DNA of 64,000 nt from CALBPI01 sp045110335 (lineage in GTDB: Bacteria; Pseudomonadota; Gammaproteobacteria; Steroidobacterales; Woeseiaceae): positions 62,001 through 126,000 of the forward strand of contig JBGCGB010000030.1 in the NCBI GenBank assembly GCA_045110335.1, written 5' to 3'. The first letter of the stretch is position 1. Each line of letters starts with the position of its first letter. Under the pieces are notes generated by a model that searched no databases, was not told the DNA's origin, and was given only the letters and a program-made list of their open reading frames with translations. Below are positions 23,531 through 32,411 of the stretch, in pieces. The position numbers and the translations under genes are program-made.

Positions 23531-25531
23531 ATGATTATGTTTAACCTCTTTTTCACGAGCAACACAGCGGCTGGGGAGATCGCGTTGCAACTGACATTGG
23601 AAACACTCATCACGCCTGCAGGCTTCGCGATCTGGTTCTTGCTGGGCAGCGTCCTATTGGTAAGTCCGGATCATCAATCAAGCGGAAGACCGCATTGGCT
23701 GATGTTCGTGTTGGCGCTTTGGATTAGCGGCGGCATCCTTGAGTCCGGCGCGACGACAATGGGTGTATTTTTCAGTGGCATCATGCTTGCCCACGTGGCC
23801 GCCATTTTGATTCCGCCGGTTGGCTTCAGTGTCCTCGAACATTACTGTTCTCTAGCAGTGCCCAAGGCTGTTCGAACCATCATCTGGATGATTCCGGTTG
23901 CATCCATCGTGGTGTTAACCGTGCCGGAGTGGCGAGCTTCGATGTGGAGTCTTGGCAGTGCTTTCAGCCTTGAACAACGCCCAGTAACCTTAATCCGCGG
24001 TGAATGGTTCAAGATGATCCATGCCCCATTTTCGTTTGGGCTTTGCGCTATTAGCATTTTGTTAATGATACGCCACGGTTTTCGGGTTCCCGCTTGGGCA
24101 CGGTTTTCCACCCTCGCTTTTGCCGCGCTTGCTGTTTTACCAATGCTGGCAAGCACCGCCCGAATTCTTGGATATCCAATTCCCTTTGCGACCAGTACTG
24201 GTACGATTATCGCTATCATTGCGCCGGCTGCTGCATGGCTTATCTTAAGGCATGGCGTTTTGCTCGCTGGCAATCTCGAGCACCACGCGTTATTTGATCA
24301 AATGAAGGATGCCGTTGTCGTCGTTGACACGGAAGATACCCTGATCGGTTTCAATAGTGCCGCGCTAGATCTGCTAGACGGCGCCGCACGCGCGCTGAAA
24401 GGTCAGCGCTTGGCGGATGCTTTTCCGGCACTGGCGAATGAACTAGCCGATTTTCACTCTGACGAAGAAGAGACGCGCGAGTTCACCGTCAATGATCGTC
24501 GAATCGGCCTACGGGTCAGCGGGATCATTCGGGAAGGCAATCAACAACGCTTGCGGCTAATCATCGGGCACGATGTTTCTCAAAGCTTCAAAACGCGCCA
24601 AGCGTTGAAGCGAAACGAGGAGCTTCTGCGGACATTGATTCACCATTCGTCCAATGCCATTTTGCGGGTTCGTCTTAAAAAAGACGAGCATGGTGTTAAC
24701 GATTTTGTGGTTCTGGTGGCCAACCCGGCGGGTGCCGAGCTTTTTGAAACGACAGAAGCACAGTTGATTGGCAAAACGTTGAGCCGTCAACTCTATGGCT
24801 CGGAAGTCACCAACCGGCAGTATGCGCTGCAGAACATCGTGCCGACCTTGCAAGAGGCGCTAGCAAGCGATGAACGGCGCGACCTTGAATTTTGCGTGTC
24901 GCAACATGGTGCGAAACGATGGTACCGCTTGCTTGCAGATCCCGTTGGCGAGGATATCGGGATGACCTTCATCGATATTAGTAGCGAACGTGAACATCAT
25001 GATGCGCTCCAATCAGCGGCGTTACACGACCCTTTGACGCAGGTTTTGAATCGGCGCGGATTCGAGCAAGCCGCTGGCGGTCATTTAGCCTCAGCCGATG
25101 ACTTGTCGCATGGGGCTTTACTATTTATCGATCTGAATGACTTTAAGCAGATTAATGATGTGCATGGGCACGCTGCCGGTGATCTCGTTTTGCAAGAAGT
25201 TGCCCGACGACTGCATGCGGATCTTCGACCGCAGGACATTATCGGTCGTCAAGGCGGTGATGAATTCGTCGTGTTGGTCACTGATAGTAGTTTCGAGGAC
25301 TCGGGCACTTTGCAAAACCGGGTTTCAACCCGTCTCGCGCTTCCGTACCGAATGGATGGAAAAGAGCTGCAATGTTCCGCTAGCGTCGGCATCGCCAAAT
25401 ATCCCGAAGATGCTGTGACACTGACATCACTGATGCGCCATGCCGATGCATCGATGTACACCGAAAAAGCCTCCAGGCGTGCCAGTCAAACGAAGCTCAG
25501 CAAAGACCGCCACCTGAAGATCGCCGACTAA
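23531..25531 (+). CDS. Membrane diguanylate cyclase (7TM-PAS-PAS-GGDEF)
   Basis: 666 residues. Residues about 15-240 contain seven hydrophobic segments in the style of the histidine-kinase N-terminal 7TM sensor. Two PAS-like regions follow (about 255-350 and 360-480), then a GGDEF domain. The catalytic motif GGDEF is intact at 575-579. The inhibitory I-site RxxD (RPQD, 566-569) lies exactly five residues before it, so feedback inhibition by c-di-GMP is expected. It makes c-di-GMP in response to a membrane or PAS-bound signal. A PilZ protein, a potential receptor, is encoded at 31.1-31.4 kb. Its stop overlaps the convergent GDPD stop by four bases. Confidence 0.9.
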   Translation: MIMFNLFFTSNTAAGEIALQLTLETLITPAGFAIWFLLGSVLLVSPDHQSSGRPHWLMFVLALWISGGILESGATTMGVFFSGIMLAHVAAILIPPVGFSVLEHYCSLAVPKAVRTIIWMIPVASIVVLTVPEWRASMWSLGSAFSLEQRPVTLIRGEWFKMIHAPFSFGLCAISILLMIRHGFRVPAWARFSTLAFAALAVLPMLASTARILGYPIPFATSTGTIIAIIAPAAAWLILRHGVLLAGNLEHHALFDQMKDAVVVVDTEDTLIGFNSAALDLLDGAARALKGQRLADAFPALANELADFHSDEEETREFTVNDRRIGLRVSGIIREGNQQRLRLIIGHDVSQSFKTRQALKRNEELLRTLIHHSSNAILRVRLKKDEHGVNDFVVLVANPAGAELFETTEAQLIGKTLSRQLYGSEVTNRQYALQNIVPTLQEALASDERRDLEFCVSQHGAKRWYRLLADPVGEDIGMTFIDISSEREHHDALQSAALHDPLTQVLNRRGFEQAAGGHLASADDLSHGALLFIDLNDFKQINDVHGHAAGDLVLQEVARRLHADLRPQDIIGRQGGDEFVVLVTDSSFEDSGTLQNRVSTRLALPYRMDGKELQCSASVGIAKYPEDAVTLTSLMRHADASMYTEKASRRASQTKLSKDRHLKIAD

Positions 25532-26502
25532 AGCGCTAGCGCAAGACCGTCGAAATACCGAACGACCCGATCCGGAAAATCACTGAAGATGCCGTCGATA
25601 CCTTCGGCCACGAGCCAGCTCAACAATGCCTCCAACGAATCGAAACCTGCCGGTAAATTATCGGCACGCAACGTATACGGGTGCACGGAGAGCCCGAGCG
25701 CATGCGCTTCTTCGATGAGATGCGTACCCAATACGCCAGTTGCCCCATTTTGCAAATACAGTTGTGAGATCCATGGCCCGATCGCGTCGACGATACCTTT
25801 AAGGGGCACTAGGCCACCAGGAGCGAGCAATGGTCTGTACAAGGTGGAAGATTCATTCCAAGCGTCCTCGCCGATCAACTGCACAAGTCGATAGGGTGCC
25901 CGCCAGTGTTGGCGCAAGCGTCTGTTTTCGTTCAGATCAAAACACTGTAGCCAGACCTGATCGACAGTATCGTGATAATCGAAAGTTTCTAATTCGGCGA
26001 GCAGCAACGGGGCAATATCAACGCCCTCCTCACGGTGCCACGCCGGTTTCTTGATTTCTGGGTAAATGCCAACCTGTCGACCGGTCGACTGATTCAAACC
26101 ACGGACCAGTGATAGTTCCTCGGAAAGCGTAGGCACCCGAAACGGCGTAACGCCGGCGGGATAGCGGTCGGGAAACACACGTTTGCCATCAGCGCCTCGG
26201 CGCTCAGTCAGCTGTAATGTTTGAATCTCGGCCAACGTAAAATCTCGGGCATAGAAACTGCCATCCGTTCGCTGCCGGTCCGGGAACCTGGACTCAACGT
26301 TGGTGACGCCGTCAAGATGGATATCATGCAACACGATCAATCGATCGTCTGCGGTTGCCACGACATCCTGTTCGAGAAAATCGGCACCCATTCCGAAGGC
26401 TAACGCTTTGGCGGCCAACGAATGTTCGGGCAAATAAGCGCAGGCACCACGATGCGCTATGGTAACCGGTCGTCGGCGAAACTGTCTGGCACGGCTGGTC
26501 AT
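25528..26502 (-). CDS. Glycerophosphodiester phosphodiesterase
   Basis: 324 residues of the GDPD TIM-barrel family. Metal and catalytic residues are visible: AHRGACAYLPEHS (His17, Arg18, Glu26), LEQDV (Glu44, Asp46), LHD (His59) and YPEIK further on. It hydrolyses glycerophosphodiesters such as glycerophosphocholine to glycerol 3-phosphate and an alcohol. The C-terminal EGIDGIFSDFPDRV is typical. The layout matches periplasmic GlpQ, but I see no signal peptide in the first 15 residues, so a cytoplasmic enzyme is more likely. It lies 15 bases downstream of the TIR-like gene on the same strand. Confidence 0.9.
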   Translation of the reverse strand: MTSRARQFRRRPVTIAHRGACAYLPEHSLAAKALAFGMGADFLEQDVVATADDRLIVLHDIHLDGVTNVESRFPDRQRTDGSFYARDFTLAEIQTLQLTERRGADGKRVFPDRYPAGVTPFRVPTLSEELSLVRGLNQSTGRQVGIYPEIKKPAWHREEGVDIAPLLLAELETFDYHDTVDQVWLQCFDLNENRRLRQHWRAPYRLVQLIGEDAWNESSTLYRPLLAPGGLVPLKGIVDAIGPWISQLYLQNGATGVLGTHLIEEAHALGLSVHPYTLRADNLPAGFDSLEALLSWLVAEGIDGIFSDFPDRVVRYFDGLALAL

Positions 26503-26517
26503 TGGTGGCGTGCTGAG

Positions 26518-26964
26518 CTAGGGAAAATCAATCGTCTCCCAACGCTGGGTATCCTCGCCCCTCGCGAGCTTGCGAATCGCGTCCACAATCTCGCGTTCGT
26601 TCCAGTCAAGCACCTCATTGGCCTTGCTGATCAAATCACCCGGTGACATGGTGACGCGCCCAAACGAGTTAATCAGCAGTAATGGTTTGTTCATGGCTTT
26701 CGCCGCATTGATCTGGAACTCAACCCAGTCCTTTTTTTGCTGATAGACGGTGGCTAGCAAGATCACAATCTCGGATTGCTCAATCTGTTTGCGGAGCGTC
26801 TCCTTGAAGCCTTCCGAGCCTCCCTCAGGCACGACATTTGGATCGCTGACATTGATGTAAAAGAACCGGTCGACGCTTTCCAGATATTCAAACACACGAA
26901 GGTAATCGTCGCTTTCCGTGAAAACGTGACTAATAAACAAACGAATTGGATTGCTTTCTGACAT
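26518..26964 (-). CDS. ThsB-like TIR-domain protein (DUF1863/MTH538 family)
   Basis: 148 residues made almost entirely of one TIR-like fold. IRLFISHVFTESDDY (7-21) is beta-A with the FISH signature. A central ETLRKQIEQSEIVILLATVY (55-74), a WVEFQINAA helix (80-88) and PLLLINSFG (94-102) match the pattern of Thoeris ThsB and MTH538-type proteins. Those proteins make signalling nucleotides from NAD or take part in anti-phage defence. ATG 26964 has AGGTG upstream; a longer frame to 27024 exists but reads poorly. No ThsA or other known effector lies adjacent. It may therefore be an orphan sensor or a TIR-like protein with a housekeeping role. Confidence 0.75.
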   Translation of the reverse strand: MSESNPIRLFISHVFTESDDYLRVFEYLESVDRFFYINVSDPNVVPEGGSEGFKETLRKQIEQSEIVILLATVYQQKKDWVEFQINAAKAMNKPLLLINSFGRVTMSPGDLISKANEVLDWNEREIVDAIRKLARGEDTQRWETIDFP

Positions 26965-27111
26965 ATCTACACCTGTCGTGTCATCCTGAGCATCTGTCAA
27001 TTGTACCCAAATGATGCGAATCATGGCGACTTTTGACGGTACAATATTGTGTTATCAGGTTGGAGAGGCCTTACGCCATCCGCCCACACATCACTAGGTA
27101 GAAAACTTCGG

Positions 27112-27846
27112 ATGAGATTGGTTCTATACAATATCCGCTATGGCGTAGGTAGCGGTATTTCCACCCACCTGCCTGTGCCGGGTGCCGGTTATGTGTTGGG
27201 TAATCAGGCCAATCTCGATAAGCTTGTGTCATTTCTCAAAGAAACAGCGCCCGATATTGTCGGCCTGATCGAAGTCGATACCGGGTCTATCCGTAGCCGC
27301 AATGTGAACCAAGCTGACGTTATTGCTGAAGCGCTGGGCCATAAGACATCCTATGAGACGAAGTACGGCAGTAAGTCGCTAAACCAGCTCTTGCCGATCA
27401 TTCGAAAACAAGGAAATGCCTTTTTGGCGGCGCCTACGATTCATCACGAACGATTTCATTACTTTGACACAGGTATCAAGCGCTTGATCATCGAGCTTGA
27501 ACTTGATGATGTGGCCATTTTTCTCGTCCATCTTTCTCTGAAGTATCGCCATCGCCATCTCCAGTTGCGCCATCTCTATGACCTGATTGAAAAGACCGAC
27601 AAACCAGTCATGGTCATCGGTGATTTCAATACATTCTGGGGACAAGATGAGATCTATTTGTTTCAAAAAGCGGCCGGATTGAGCAGTGCTAATGTCGAGG
27701 CGCTACCCTCATATCCCAGTCGCTCGCCTCGCCGTGAACTCGACTTTATTCTTTACCAAGAAGGTATTGTGATTGATGACTTCGCCATTCCGGACGTTAA
27801 GCTCTCTGATCATTTGCCTTTAGTTTGTGATTTCCATACGACCTGA
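27112..27846 (+). CDS. Endonuclease/exonuclease/phosphatase family protein
   Basis: 244 residues of the EEP fold. The motifs are LYNIRYG at the N-terminus (Asn of motif I), IVGLIEVD (Glu for metal), VIGDFNTFWG (Asp/Asn pair) and LSDHLPLVCDF at the end (Asp-His). The family cleaves phosphodiester or phosphomonoester bonds in DNA, RNA, sphingomyelin or phosphoinositides, so the substrate is undetermined. Start 27112 (MRLVLYNIRYG) is chosen because the fold begins there. GTG 27049 is a possible longer start. It is divergent from the TIR-like gene and 16 bases ahead of the FadJ-like gene. Confidence 0.82.
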   Translation: MRLVLYNIRYGVGSGISTHLPVPGAGYVLGNQANLDKLVSFLKETAPDIVGLIEVDTGSIRSRNVNQADVIAEALGHKTSYETKYGSKSLNQLLPIIRKQGNAFLAAPTIHHERFHYFDTGIKRLIIELELDDVAIFLVHLSLKYRHRHLQLRHLYDLIEKTDKPVMVIGDFNTFWGQDEIYLFQKAAGLSSANVEALPSYPSRSPRRELDFILYQEGIVIDDFAIPDVKLSDHLPLVCDFHTT

Positions 27847-27862
27847 GAACTGAAGAACCAAC

Positions 27863-29887
27863 ATGACTAATTATCTACATTGGCAACTTGAACGTGATTC
27901 CGACAATCGTCTATGGCTAGGCATCGACAAAGCTGATAGCGGCGCAAATGTCTTATCGGGCGATGTTTTGAAAGAGTTGGACAGCATTCTTGATACCTTG
28001 GAATCGGAGCCTCCGACTGCGCTGATCATTCATTCGTTGAAAAAGAGCGGCTTTGTGATGGGCGCCGACATCAACGAATTCACGACACTGAAAAACGCCG
28101 ACCAAGCGTATCAACTGATTCATTTGGGTCAGCAAGTACTTGATCGCTTGGAAGACGCTAACTTTCCCACCGTCGCAGCCATCGACGGATTTGCATTGGG
28201 TGGTGGGCTTGAGCTGGCCATGGCTTGCCACTACCGCGTAGCGGTTGCTGCCAAAAAACCGACGATTGGGTTACCCGAAGTTAAGTTAGGCATTCATCCC
28301 GGTTTCGGGGGCACCGTACGTGCCATCCAGTTAGCTGGTGTCACAGCGGCGATGCCGCTGATGCTGACAGGCAAGTCAATAACGCCGGATAAGGCGCTAA
28401 CATTGGGGCTCGTTGACGTTGTTTGCGCCGCTGATCATTGGCGCAATGAAGCGCAGGCCATCGCACAACAAACACCGCCGCGCCGCCGTGCCCCGCTAAG
28501 TGCGCGACTGATGAACCTACCAGTCATTCGTGGTTTTATTGCAAACAAGATTGAAGCGCAGACTCGTCGCAAGGCTAACCCTGCGCACTACCCGTCGCCA
28601 TTCGCCATTATCGATTTATGGCGACAGCATGGTGCGAGCACATCGAGCGGCTATGAAGCAGAAGCGCGTTCGATTGCCAAGTTGATGGTGGGTGATACCG
28701 CCAGAAACTTGGTCCGTGTCTTTTTTCTACAAAACGCACTGAAAGGACAAGGCCAGAAAACCAATACGACGATCAAGCATGTTCATGTGGTCGGTGCGGG
28801 TGTGATGGGCGGTGATATTGCCGCATGGTGTGCGTACAAAGGACTCGAGGTTTCTCTTCAGGATCGCGAGCTCAAATACGTTGAGCCAGCGCTGCAACGC
28901 GCACGGAAACTTTTCGAAAAGAAAACAAGATCCCCCGAGCAATTGAAAAACACATTGGCTCGGCTTCGCCCCGATGTTGAAGGCAATGAGGTTGCAAAAG
29001 CAGACCTCGTTATCGAAGCGATTTATGAGAATGTTGAGGCAAAGAAATCGCTCTATGCGGCACTCGTCAAGCAAATGAAGCCGGGCGCAATCCTCGCGAC
29101 CAATACGTCCAGTATCAAGCTTGAGATCCTCCGTGAAGAACTACCAGAGCCTGATCGTTTTATCGGATTGCATTTTTTCAACCCGGTCGCACAGCTACCT
29201 CTGGTTGAGGTGATTCGAACTGAAGACACCCAGTCAGACGCGATAGACATTGGCATCGCTTTTGTTAAGAAAATCGCGAAGTCGCCGCTAGTCTGCCTAA
29301 GTTCGCCCGGTTTTGTGGTCAATCGAATTTTGGCGCCTTACATGGGTGAAGCCTTTAGATTGGCGTCCGAAGGCGTTTCATTGACAGCGATTGACGAAGC
29401 AGCCGTCGCGTTCGGTATGCCCATGGGGCCCATCGAGCTTGCCGACTCGGTCGGGTTGGATGTCGGCCTGAGTGTAGCTCGAATTTTAGGCACGAAAGAC
29501 GAAGAAATGACGGATCTCATCGCGATGGTCGAAGACGGTCGGGTTGGCCGCAAGAGTGGCCAAGGCTTCTACGAATGGCAGGATGGTAAAGCGATTAAGC
29601 CGGTGGCGTCGGCAACGGCGTTGCCAAACGACCTGACGGACCGCTTAATATTGCCTATGGTAAATGAGGCGGTCGATTGTCTCGCTGACGGCGTTGTAAC
29701 GACGGAAGACCTTCTGGATGGTGGTGTCATCTTTGGCACAGGATTTGCGCCGTTTCGAGGTGGCCCCTTGAAATACGCCCATGACCGTGGCGCAGAGGAA
29801 ATCGTGGCGTCTCTCAATCGACTAGCCGAAACGCACGGTAACCACCTATTGCCCGATGCCGAAGCTTGGGTGAAATTTGTGGGCTAA
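27863..29887 (+). CDS. Enoyl-CoA hydratase / 3-hydroxyacyl-CoA dehydrogenase, FadJ-like
   Basis: 674 residues: the alpha subunit of the fatty-acid oxidation complex. The N-terminal crotonase domain (1-270) has the oxyanion segment DGFALGGGLELAMACHYRV and catalytic-loop Glu in GLPEVKLGIHPGFGGT. The NAD-binding domain has GAGVMGGDIA, and the 3HCDH C-terminal domain contains NTSSIK, HFFNPV and SSPGFVVNRIL. It hydrates enoyl-CoA and oxidises 3-hydroxyacyl-CoA. No thiolase (FadI/FadA) gene is adjacent, unlike the usual fadBA or fadIJ operons, so the partner must be elsewhere. Whether it is FadB or FadJ type is uncertain. Confidence 0.92.
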   Translation: MTNYLHWQLERDSDNRLWLGIDKADSGANVLSGDVLKELDSILDTLESEPPTALIIHSLKKSGFVMGADINEFTTLKNADQAYQLIHLGQQVLDRLEDANFPTVAAIDGFALGGGLELAMACHYRVAVAAKKPTIGLPEVKLGIHPGFGGTVRAIQLAGVTAAMPLMLTGKSITPDKALTLGLVDVVCAADHWRNEAQAIAQQTPPRRRAPLSARLMNLPVIRGFIANKIEAQTRRKANPAHYPSPFAIIDLWRQHGASTSSGYEAEARSIAKLMVGDTARNLVRVFFLQNALKGQGQKTNTTIKHVHVVGAGVMGGDIAAWCAYKGLEVSLQDRELKYVEPALQRARKLFEKKTRSPEQLKNTLARLRPDVEGNEVAKADLVIEAIYENVEAKKSLYAALVKQMKPGAILATNTSSIKLEILREELPEPDRFIGLHFFNPVAQLPLVEVIRTEDTQSDAIDIGIAFVKKIAKSPLVCLSSPGFVVNRILAPYMGEAFRLASEGVSLTAIDEAAVAFGMPMGPIELADSVGLDVGLSVARILGTKDEEMTDLIAMVEDGRVGRKSGQGFYEWQDGKAIKPVASATALPNDLTDRLILPMVNEAVDCLADGVVTTEDLLDGGVIFGTGFAPFRGGPLKYAHDRGAEEIVASLNRLAETHGNHLLPDAEAWVKFVG

Positions 29888-30023
29888 GACACATATGCGA
29901 CGGCGCACAAGGATTATCCTCTAAGGCTCGGAAAACCTGAGAAAAATGCTAACATAGGCCGGCGTAGCCGTTCGAAAAGTTCGAAAGCGCGCCAGAAACA
30001 AGCAACACAAAACAAGAAGCCAA

Positions 30024-31061
30024 ATGACAGAGCAATCATTAACAATCGAGGATCTTCGGAGATTTTCACCTTTAGACGGGTTGAAAACAGAAAATCTTGC
30101 AGCTTTGGCGAAGAAAACCAAGGTTTTGACGCTGGAGCCGTCACAATTGTTGTTCAATGAAGGCGACAGCGAGAAACGGACGTTTTACATTCTTGAGGGA
30201 ACTATTGAGTTACTGGAGAATGGCCAGGATGCGGACATGGTGCGTGGCGACAGCAAGCGCGCGCGTAACCCGATAGCCCCGCTGCTCCCGCGTCGCTACA
30301 CAGCGCGCGCCCAAAATCAGGTCCGCTATCTTTCAATCGACAGCGATTTGCTGGATGTCATGTTGACCTGGGATCAGACAGGATCCTATGAAGTTGGCGA
30401 TCTTCGTAACGATGTACAAGGCAATGATGACTGGATGACTACGCTTTTGCAGAGTAAAGCGTTCCACAAGATCCCGCCGGCCAATATTCAAGCGATTTTC
30501 ATGCGCATGCAGCAGGTCAACTTCAAGAAAGGCGATCAGATCATCAAGCAGGGCTCCGACGGGGACTTTTTCTACGTGTTAACTGGCGGCAACGCTATTG
30601 TCACGCGTGAAACGCCACTCAACAAAGAAGGCATCCGGTTGGCAGATCTGGTGGTTGGTAGTACGTTTGGAGAAGAAGCACTGATATCGGATGCGAAACG
30701 CAACGCAACCGTCACCATGACGACCGATGGTTCTGTCATGCGGCTGGGCAAAGAAGACTTTCGCACCCTCCTCAATGAACCGATGCTCGATTGGGTGGAT
30801 ATGGCCAGTGCTGAGGAAGTTATCGCTAACGGTGGTGTTTGGCTGGATGTTCGCTTGCCGAGTGAATTTCAGAACTTCAGCAAACCGGATGCGATTAATA
30901 TGCCGCTGTATTTCATTCGTCTGAAGCTCTCCACGCTGGATCAATCAACACCCTATGTCGTTGTCTGCGACACTGGACGCCGAAGTTCTGCTGGCGCTTA
31001 TATTCTCAATGAGCGTGGTTTCACGACCTACGTGCTGAAAGGTGGTCTTGCGCAAGGCTAG
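30024..31061 (+). CDS. Double cyclic-nucleotide-binding / rhodanese protein
   Basis: 345 residues in three domains. Residues about 15-120 form a CNB-like fold with a divergent phosphate-binding cassette. About 140-250 form a second CNB domain (GDFFYVLTGGNAIV ... GSTFGEEALISDAKRNATVTM) with a near-canonical cassette. About 260-345 form a rhodanese domain with the active-site loop CDTGRRS (CxxGxR). There is no DNA-binding or membrane segment. It could couple cAMP/cGMP or another ligand to sulfur transfer or protein-protein signalling. It is a single-gene unit that meets the PilZ gene tail to tail (11-base gap). Confidence 0.85.
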   Translation: MTEQSLTIEDLRRFSPLDGLKTENLAALAKKTKVLTLEPSQLLFNEGDSEKRTFYILEGTIELLENGQDADMVRGDSKRARNPIAPLLPRRYTARAQNQVRYLSIDSDLLDVMLTWDQTGSYEVGDLRNDVQGNDDWMTTLLQSKAFHKIPPANIQAIFMRMQQVNFKKGDQIIKQGSDGDFFYVLTGGNAIVTRETPLNKEGIRLADLVVGSTFGEEALISDAKRNATVTMTTDGSVMRLGKEDFRTLLNEPMLDWVDMASAEEVIANGGVWLDVRLPSEFQNFSKPDAINMPLYFIRLKLSTLDQSTPYVVVCDTGRRSSAGAYILNERGFTTYVLKGGLAQG

Positions 31062-31072
31062 CTTCGCGCTGC

Positions 31073-31411
31073 CTACATCGTATGTGTCGCTTTTTCGCCG
31101 CCCAACGCACCGGCGAGATAATTCTCAATTTTCTTCTGTGTATTGCCGAGATCCTGTTCGGAAAACTGGACGCCGATTCCGGCAGTCCGTTGGCCTTGAG
31201 CACCTTTGGGTGTCATCCAAACGACTTTCCCTGCGACTGGCAACTTCTCGTCTTCACCCATTAGGCTCAGCAACATGAAGACTTCATCACCGAGACGATA
31301 AGAGCTGTTAGTAGGAATAAACAGTCCGCCATTACGGATAAACGGCATATACGCTAGGTAAAGCGCGCTCTTATCCTTAATGGTCAATGTCAATAATCCG
31401 GGTTTTGTCAT
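31073..31411 (-). CDS. PilZ-domain protein of the type IV pilus type
   Basis: 112 residues matching the small PilZ protein encoded beside holB in many gammaproteobacteria. The domain spans nearly the whole length, with GGLFIPTNSSYRLGDEVFMLLSL and GKVVWMTPKGAQGQRTAGIGVQF. The N-terminal RxxxR c-di-GMP-binding motif is not evident, as in Pseudomonas PilZ, which is needed for pilus function without binding the nucleotide tightly. It is the last gene of the tmk-holB run, 18 bases after holB. Confidence 0.88.
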   Translation of the reverse strand: MTKPGLLTLTIKDKSALYLAYMPFIRNGGLFIPTNSSYRLGDEVFMLLSLMGEDEKLPVAGKVVWMTPKGAQGQRTAGIGVQFSEQDLGNTQKKIENYLAGALGGEKATHTM

Positions 31412-31429
31412 GGGTCTTGTCGTCTCAAT

Positions 31430-32383
31430 TTAGTGGGTTGGTCTTGTCGCGGCCTTTTCGTAATAGCCGGTCAATCCTGCAGACCACGGAATCAGTAATT
31501 GTTCTACGGCAATTTCAGCGTTAAAGCTGCCTCGCGGGCGAACCAGAATCCTGTTCAGGGTATCTAGATAACAAAACGCATCCCTGCTGTCCATAACATA
31601 ACGTCGAAAATCCGACTTGGATCGCATTCCAGCGTTTTCCGGATAGATGAGCTGCTCAACAACGGCTCGCAGTGCCCTGAACACCAAATCGGTAGGTACT
31701 TTCTTTAGACTGCCAGCAACGGCTAAAGGTTGACGGGTGCCCGCGAGCAAATCACCCACGCCATCGCGGACAATCTGCATCGCTGCGAAGCTTCCATCCT
31801 CCAACGCTGTCTTAGCCGCAACAGGCGCACCAACGTATAAATCCAGCGCCTGGTTGGCGTCTGACGTGTTGTGCCCGTAGCCGGCGAGCCAATCGATCGA
31901 CTGCCGCCGATCCGGCACGGGAATGCGGTAAGGAGCACAACGGCTGATAATCGTCGCTGGAATTCGCGACAGGTCGTTCGCGATCAAAATGAGCAGACTA
32001 TCTCCGCTGGGTTCTTCCAAAGTCTTAAGCAGTGCATTAGCGGCTGCAACCGTCATGGCATCGGCCGTTTCGACGATCGCCACCTTCTTGCCGCTATGGG
32101 CACTCAGCGACAATGCCGTTGTAAGCTCTCGCACCTGGTCCACTGAAATGGACGTTTTATCCGGCATAGGCGTCAGATGATGGTAGTCCGGCATTTCTGC
32201 CAGCCGGATCTCGACTTCCTCAGTCGCATTCGAAAGTGTCACGTTCAATGCGGATCCGGCGATTTGGTGCGCCAGCCGCTGTTTACCAAGCCCGCGACGA
32301 CCGGTCAGCATGACCGCATGCGGCAAGCCGCCATCTCGCAACTTTGCATCAAAATGCGTCTTTAGATCATCAAGCCAAAACAT
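31430..32383 (-). CDS. holB: DNA polymerase III delta' subunit
   Basis: 317 residues of the AAA+ clamp-loader family. GRRGLGKQRLA is the Walker-A-like segment. KKVAIVETADAMTVAAANALLKTLEEP is the conserved central motif of delta', and IPATIISRC carries the SRC sensor motif. The protein is part of the complex that loads the beta clamp on DNA. It follows tmk by 28 bases and precedes pilZ, the standard tmk-holB-pilZ order. I do not see the usual zinc-module cysteines in this copy. Confidence 0.93.
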   Translation of the reverse strand: MFWLDDLKTHFDAKLRDGGLPHAVMLTGRRGLGKQRLAHQIAGSALNVTLSNATEEVEIRLAEMPDYHHLTPMPDKTSISVDQVRELTTALSLSAHSGKKVAIVETADAMTVAAANALLKTLEEPSGDSLLILIANDLSRIPATIISRCAPYRIPVPDRRQSIDWLAGYGHNTSDANQALDLYVGAPVAAKTALEDGSFAAMQIVRDGVGDLLAGTRQPLAVAGSLKKVPTDLVFRALRAVVEQLIYPENAGMRSKSDFRRYVMDSRDAFCYLDTLNRILVRPRGSFNAEIAVEQLLIPWSAGLTGYYEKAATRPTH

Positions 32384-32411
32384 TATTAATCAGTGGTTTA
32401 TCATTACTTTA

